Below, one piece after another: positions 59,083 to 64,000 of a DNA stretch of 64,000 bases (positions are counted from its first letter, which is position 1; every line of letters starts with the position of its first letter). Both the position numbers and the translations under genes were made by a program. Source of the DNA: Corylus avellana. Lineage: Eukaryota > Streptophyta > Magnoliopsida > Fagales > Betulaceae. The notes under the pieces were generated by a model, which searched no databases, was not told the origin of the DNA, and was given only the letters and a program-made list of their open reading frames with translations. The stretch covers positions 45,985,485 through 46,049,484 of the forward strand of contig NC_081541.1 in NCBI RefSeq assembly GCF_901000735.1, written 5' to 3'.

Positions 59083-62000
59083 TCTCCGAAGCTACGAAAT
59101 CGTACGCCTTCTCTTTCGCCCAAAATTCATGCACGAATTTACCGACTCTGCCACCCCCCAAAACGAAAGCTAGGGTTTTTCTTTTGCTGGTAAGAGGTTG
59201 ATTGAGCTTGTTATGAGCCTTTTACCTTTTGGTTCCTTTTTGCCCCCGATATTAGGATAAATTTACGGGGTAGGGCGTCCCGGAGATGAGCCGGAGATGG
59301 TTCGCGGCGGGACGTCGGTGAGAATGTTCGAGTTGATGGAGGGCATAATTGGAAAAAGGTGTTGATAGCTCACAGTCAACGCAGTTTTAACTACTGAGGA
59401 AAGGAAAAGAGAAAGAGAGAGAGTTGTGTACGCAACGTTTGTGTGTGGGAAAGGAAGAGGAAAAAAAAAAAAAAAAAAGTGATGGGGTGGGGTGCGTAAT
59501 GCGCCCAGCGGCGTAGGGTAGTTGGGGAAGGAGTTTGGGTAGAGTGCAGTGGAGGCTAGTGGAAGTGTGTTTGGTGGAGCACTCACGTGGTTCCATCTGT
59601 CTTTATCTTTGACATTTCAGAATAGACGAAGGTGAGTAGTGAGTTTTAAAAAATGCCATCTTTCCTTTTCTTTTCTTTTTTTCTTTTTTTTTTCTTTTTT
59701 TTTTTTTCATTAAGTAAAGAGAGATAAGAAAGACTTATAGTTTAAAATACACATCTAATTATATATATATTATCAAGTAAATTAAAATTTTAAATGACGT
59801 GTAACCATACACTTTATTAAGTGCAATAAATAAAATTTTTAACGTTAAATTAATTCACTTTATTTTACATGAAATAGTTTCCAAGAAATACTAGGCACTC
59901 GCTTTCCTAGTGTACTTCTCGTGTCCTTCTAGTCTTAGATAAATATTATTTTTTAAATATCAAGTAAGAGAGATAAAAGACACTTTCTTTTTTTCTTTTT
60001 TGAAAAATAATATCTATCTAGCATTCCCCAATAGTTCCCCCTAAAAAGAGTATTCCAACTTCTAAAATTGTTTAGATATTTATAACTGAGCAGTTGTTCT
60101 TTTATCTTGAGTTTATCTCAAGTTTTGTCTATTAAACAAAAAATATATGTAAGAATTAAATGCAATTTAAACACGCATTAGTTTAATATATATTATAATA
60201 AATCATTTTTTTTCCTACCAAATTTTGAGGATAAATTTGTCTCTTAAAGTCCAATATTTTTTTTTTCCTCTTTGTTATCAAGCCAATTTGAAAGACAAAA
60301 AAGGAAGAATGATGAGACTCATGAGTGAGTTTTGAGAGAATATTAGAATGGGATGCATGCCTATGCTGAGGGTAATGAAGATCTTGTTGAGTAATGGGAT
60401 GCATGCCTATGCTGAAGGTCTCCTTTCAAAATCTATGGGTAATGAAGGTCTTGTTGAGAAAATGGCATATGAGGTAGATGTAGTTATTTAAATGATTTGA
60501 AGTTATTGCTTATCTTATTATTTTGCAAGTGGAATTAAACTACATAGATGAACAAAACTTTTTTAAAAAACTATTCAAATTGTTTTCTTTATTAAAGCTT
60601 GGGTCTTAGAAGTTAGAACATTCAAGTCACTTTTATTAATAATGAAGTTAAAAAATAACAAAGATTGTGTTCCTCAATTGATGATTAGTTGACTAAACAA
60701 GACTCATTAGGAAGTGTACCACGTGATTTTGTTGGTATTGTGATCAACGACATGGACAATGGTTTCATTTAAAGATTAAGAAATCTAAGAGGTTGCCTAT
60801 GAGTATTAAGACGAAATTGCATGTGCAACAAAAAAAAAATTATATTTATATTATTATCGAAAGACCATATATACATTAATACACTTGACCAAATTTTGTC
60901 AAGAAAACCGACCTGTAAACTTAATATTCGGGCCATGATGATAAAGCTCAAACCGATAGCTTCATCTTGATCACGAAGGCCAACATAAAGGAATTTAGTA
61001 GAGAACAGATGATAGGAAACCTAGATAATTCGACTAACCATATCAGTGTAACATCTACTTAAATGAAGACAATAACCCACGTTAAAAGAATGTTAGACTT
61101 GTAGTACTGAAGATAACTATGAAGTGATTTCAATACGATTTAAATTCAATTTGCTTGATATCCGACTAAGGCCAAAACTATCCAACGCCCATATCTATAT
61201 ACTTAATTCGAAAAACCCTATATTTTAATTTTTTGGTTGATTTAAGTATCAAAGAGTTCATTACTGGCAAATTTTTAGCAAGTCTATGAATGTCTCCAAT
61301 TGTTTTACAAGTGTTTGCTACTTGAATTTGGCCGTGCAATTAATTGCATCATCGAAATTATAAATTATGTATGTAATAATTTATTATTCGCAAAATTGGC
61401 TATGAAGAAAAAGTGTATGCAAAAGACAAGAAATTAATTACTTTATTAAAATGCTATCTACTTAGGAATGGAACCTAAAAAATATGGAACTTTATTTATT
61501 GAAAAATTTTAAAAATAAAAGTTTTGTTAAAACTTATAACACTTCTTGATGGACTTTGTACCATACAATACCAACCCCATCACCCATATCAAATGCAAAT
61601 TAAATTACTTTGCATTGACCCTTGAGTCATAGTACACTTACGTGGCGCAATATGATTGGATCTCAGGATGCCAAATTCTGCAACCTGCAACACTTTTGTG
61701 GGTCTATTTTCCTTAAAACCTGGGCCAGCCGTGCCAGTTAATTGATTTCTCACTCATATCTTTTCCCTACCCTCTAGCGTGTATATGATGTAAAACTCTC
61801 GATCTCTATCGACCACGTGTTATATTTTACACGTGTTAGAATCTCAGAGCGGGTGTAGAACACGTTTGAAAAGTAAGGACAGTTTGACTCCATCATGGAC
61901 TTTTGACGTCACAGGATTACTTTTCTTTTGACCTGTTCTCTGACACTGTGTCTGATGGTGTACGTTAAGGGTGTAGATTAAGTTTGGAGTTTCGAATCAG

Positions 62001-62805
62001 AGCCGTTGGATGGTATTTGGTTGGCCCACCACTAGGATGAGCTTGCTGAAGAAGCCACACGTGGAACAGTCAAAATGCTGAAAGAAGGGATAAGCACATT
62101 TGAATGGTGTGGAGACCACGAGGATAAGTCAATGCAGTGGATTGGTAACTGTTGGCCTAAAAAATTGTGAATTTAAATATTTAATTAATACTTTAACAAA
62201 ATTTATTACCTTAATTTCATGTCTAAATTTGCACTAATTAGTGGGTATTTCATAGCTTATTTGATAAGGATAAAGTTGAAGTTTATTAAATTGATATGTC
62301 ATTAAATCATCTTATACTTATGCCTTAGACAAAACTTGATCTATATAGTCTTATAATCATGTCTTAACAAAACTTAAACTCAATGTACGAACACATATTG
62401 TCATAGTTAACGTTGTTACTAGAAAAATGAACTTGAGCCTCCTCTAAATTTTTAATTTTCTTGTCGACTTTAGGGGGAAAAAAAAATTAGAACATGCCAA
62501 AATTGATGTAGATAGGGAAATGGAAGAGGAAAGAGTGTAATGGTAACTTTTTCAATTTGGGCCACATTGTTTGCCCTAAAAGTCTTGAGGTAAATAGGAG
62601 TAATTTGCTTTCAAATGAAAGATATGTATATATTTTGTAGTTACATGAAAGATATTTTCTATTGCACTAGCAGCCACTGAGGCTGATGGGTTATCTTCTT
62701 TTTGAATGATGAGGTCAAACAAAAGTACAAAACCCCTCCTTGAACAAAACCCATCTTCTCCATCCCACCCACCTTAACTTCAAATCAAAGCCTCATTTAC
62801 CTTCC
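59083..62805. other. Divergent spacer between OBE4 and the small plastid gene
   Basis: No gene found. The first 200 bp hold the OBE4 5' UTR and promoter. At 60345-60460 a short direct repeat (GGGATGCATGCCTATGCTGA twice, and AATGAAG(A/G)TCTTGTTGAG twice) is present. An ACGT-box cluster lies at 61640-62070. The ACACGACTTG-type dispersed repeat is found again near 62270-62400. The rest is AT-rich with nothing recognised. Confidence 0.6.
61640..62070. promoter_or_regulatory. Cluster of ACGT-core (G-box/ABRE-like) motifs
   Basis: Within about 430 bp: TACGTGGCG (about 61640), CCACGTGTTA and TACACGTGTTAG (about 61813-61840), GAACACGTTTG (about 61859), TTTGACGTCACAGG (about 61903) and CCACACGTGGAAC (about 62057). 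These are binding cores for plant bZIP and bHLH factors. The cluster lies 0.7-1.2 kb upstream of the small gene at 62806. Function is inference. Confidence 0.4.
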
Positions 62806-63165
62806 ATGGCTGCTCTTTCAATTGGCCATTCATTCCACAGAAAACCCATCACATATCAAGAATTCAAAAAGAGCAGCAGCCCAAGAACACTCATCCTTTC
62901 ATGTTGCCAAAGACACAAACCAGTGGATACCTCTAACCCCAGAACCAAGGAAGAAGAGAGCAAAAGGAAGTTGCTGTTGCAGAGATCTTCTGTTGGTTTT
63001 GTGAAGTTTGGGAAGATTCTGAGAGAGAATTTGAGCCCAAAGCAGAAGGGTGATTGGAAAGATCTGACTTTGATGAGTTTATCATTTGCTGTTTATGTGT
63101 ACATATCACAGAAGCTTGTTTGTGCTTATTTTGCTTGGATGTCCATGCCAAAGCAACTATGGTAG
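62806..63165 (+). CDS. Small plastid-targeted membrane protein, uncharacterised
   Basis: Single-exon frame of 119 residues that I cannot assign to a named family. I chose the ATG at 62806 (MAALSIGHSFHRKPI) because its context fits a chloroplast transit peptide: Ser/Arg/Lys-rich, almost no acidic residues, then SCCQRHKP near residue 38. An in-frame ATG at 62740 would add 22 residues. After a charged middle (TKEEESKRKLLLQRSS) comes GFVKFGKILRENLSPKQKGDW, then one likely membrane segment (about residues 88-112, LTLMSLSFAVYVYISQKLVCAYFAW). This layout suggests a small thylakoid or envelope protein. An upstream ACGT cluster may regulate it. Confidence 0.7.
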   Translation: MAALSIGHSFHRKPITYQEFKKSSSPRTLILSCCQRHKPVDTSNPRTKEEESKRKLLLQRSSVGFVKFGKILRENLSPKQKGDWKDLTLMSLSFAVYVYISQKLVCAYFAWMSMPKQLW

Positions 63166-64000
63166 AATGTTTTATGTGTTAGCTGATGTAGATAGGGTGG
63201 TGCTTTCAGATTAATCTCTTCTCTGTTTGCAATTTCATGTAGAAAAAAGTTTTATAATATATTTGTGGTGCAAGGAAGTTTCCATGTTTGGGCTAACAAA
63301 TTCAACAAAGAACATAGTCAAATTATTAATGCTATACTTCAGCATTATGTGGAATATTTATTATGTGCAAGAAAAGCTGGATTAGAGATGTTTGACTTTT
63401 AGCTGTTTGAAAAGTACAATTTGAATAGATAATAATTTTAAAACACAATTAATAAAATCATAGTTAAGCGTTTGATAAAACTTTTGAGTGTAATTTATGT
63501 CTTAAAAAATGTGCATATGTACACACTGCAAGAAAATGAAGAAAAAAAAACACATCATGTTTTCAAACTGTCAATTTCTATTTTAAAATGCATATAAATT
63601 GCGAAGCCATAATCACTCTCAATTTAGAAGCTTAATCCATTTAAATATGGTAACAATAACATATGTTGAAATGGATTTCCTCATTGCTGCAAAAAGTTTT
63701 TCTAATAGGCCCATTTGCACAAAACCATTAGAAGATAATTAGTGATGCACAAAGCTCATTCATTTGAGGGAATGAGCTGCTGGCCTAGATGATACCATAA
63801 ATCATACTGCTGCCTTGAATTTGCATAAAAACAGGCAACTTCTTTGATAATTCACCTCTCAGAACTGCCCAATCATTGAACATCCACATAGCAGCTCCAT
63901 TGCTCATCAGCAACATCTATGTATGAAGTCCTTTAAAATATAATGTCAATCCCAAGGATGAACCTGTTGGCCTAGGCCACCATTTGCACCGGAGAAGAGA
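63166..64000. other. Right-edge region downstream of the small gene
   Basis: Presumed 3' UTR followed by AT-rich sequence. A possible terminal exon of a minus-strand gene lies at 63785-63916; otherwise nothing is recognised. Confidence 0.5.
63785..63916 (-). CDS. Possible terminal exon of a gene extending right (doubtful)
   Basis: Minus-strand frame after an ATAG acceptor-like site at 63917 that encodes about 43 residues (for example GAAMWMFNDWAVLRGELSKK, then PVFMQIQ) and ends in a stop at 63785. Composition is protein-like and less AT-rich than its surroundings. I do not recognise the family, and the upstream exon would lie beyond the window or in 63917-64000. Confidence 0.25.
   Translation of the reverse strand: MLLMSNGAAMWMFNDWAVLRGELSKKLPVFMQIQGSSMIYGII

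Noticed and set aside
1..64000. CRISPR arrays, operons, bacterial-type promoters, tRNA or rRNA genes
   Set aside because: None seen. The only periodic repeats are microsatellites and transposon-derived tandem copies, as expected in plant nuclear DNA.

Overview
The window is nuclear DNA of a flowering plant, most likely a woody rosid eudicot (the family cannot be fixed from the sequence alone). The genes are intron-rich with GT..AG splice sites and match plant families, and the spacers are AT-rich and full of foldback elements, TA microsatellites and one assembly gap (15007-15226). Seven gene models are supported, plus one partial gene at the left edge and one doubtful terminal exon at the right edge.

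1-14.1 kb: a tandem pair of beta-amyrin-synthase-type oxidosqualene cyclase (OSC) genes on the minus strand. Copy 1 runs off the left edge (exon 1 and the start of exon 2 are visible). Copy 2 is complete in 17 exons (6204-14091), but exon 12 lacks 14 nt relative to the family. This shifts the frame and gives an early stop, so copy 2 is probably a broken gene in this assembly. A block of upstream DNA is shared by the two copies, and a fragment of it occurs a third time near 21.5 kb.

14.1-26 kb: accessory DNA. It holds a foldback Mutator-type element with a 9-bp target duplication (14783-15571) and a Pack-MULE-like element carrying proline-rich gene sequence (16454-18638). It also holds a 114-bp tandem repeat with CTCGTACGAA palindromes and a degenerate, permuted endogenous caulimovirid (21805-26016) lodged between TA repeats.

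26.2-29 kb: a sterol C-24 methyltransferase (SMT1) gene on the plus strand. Its first coding exon is not found, the viral insertion lies just upstream, and the conserved Glu of the IEATCHAP motif is Ala. A 727-bp poly(A) retroposon with a 12-bp target duplication follows.

30.9-63.2 kb: ordinary housekeeping and developmental genes. They are a cytochrome b5-like RLF protein (plus), a secreted DUF642 cell-wall protein (minus), DNA topoisomerase II (plus, 19 exons), an OBERON4-type PHD protein (minus) and a small plastid-targeted membrane protein (plus). All read as intact.

The OSC genes and SMT1 belong to neighbouring steps of triterpene and sterol metabolism. Both copies visible here that can be judged are damaged, so a working metabolic cluster is not shown. 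The most notable material is the record of duplication, transposition, viral integration and gene decay between 1 and 30 kb.
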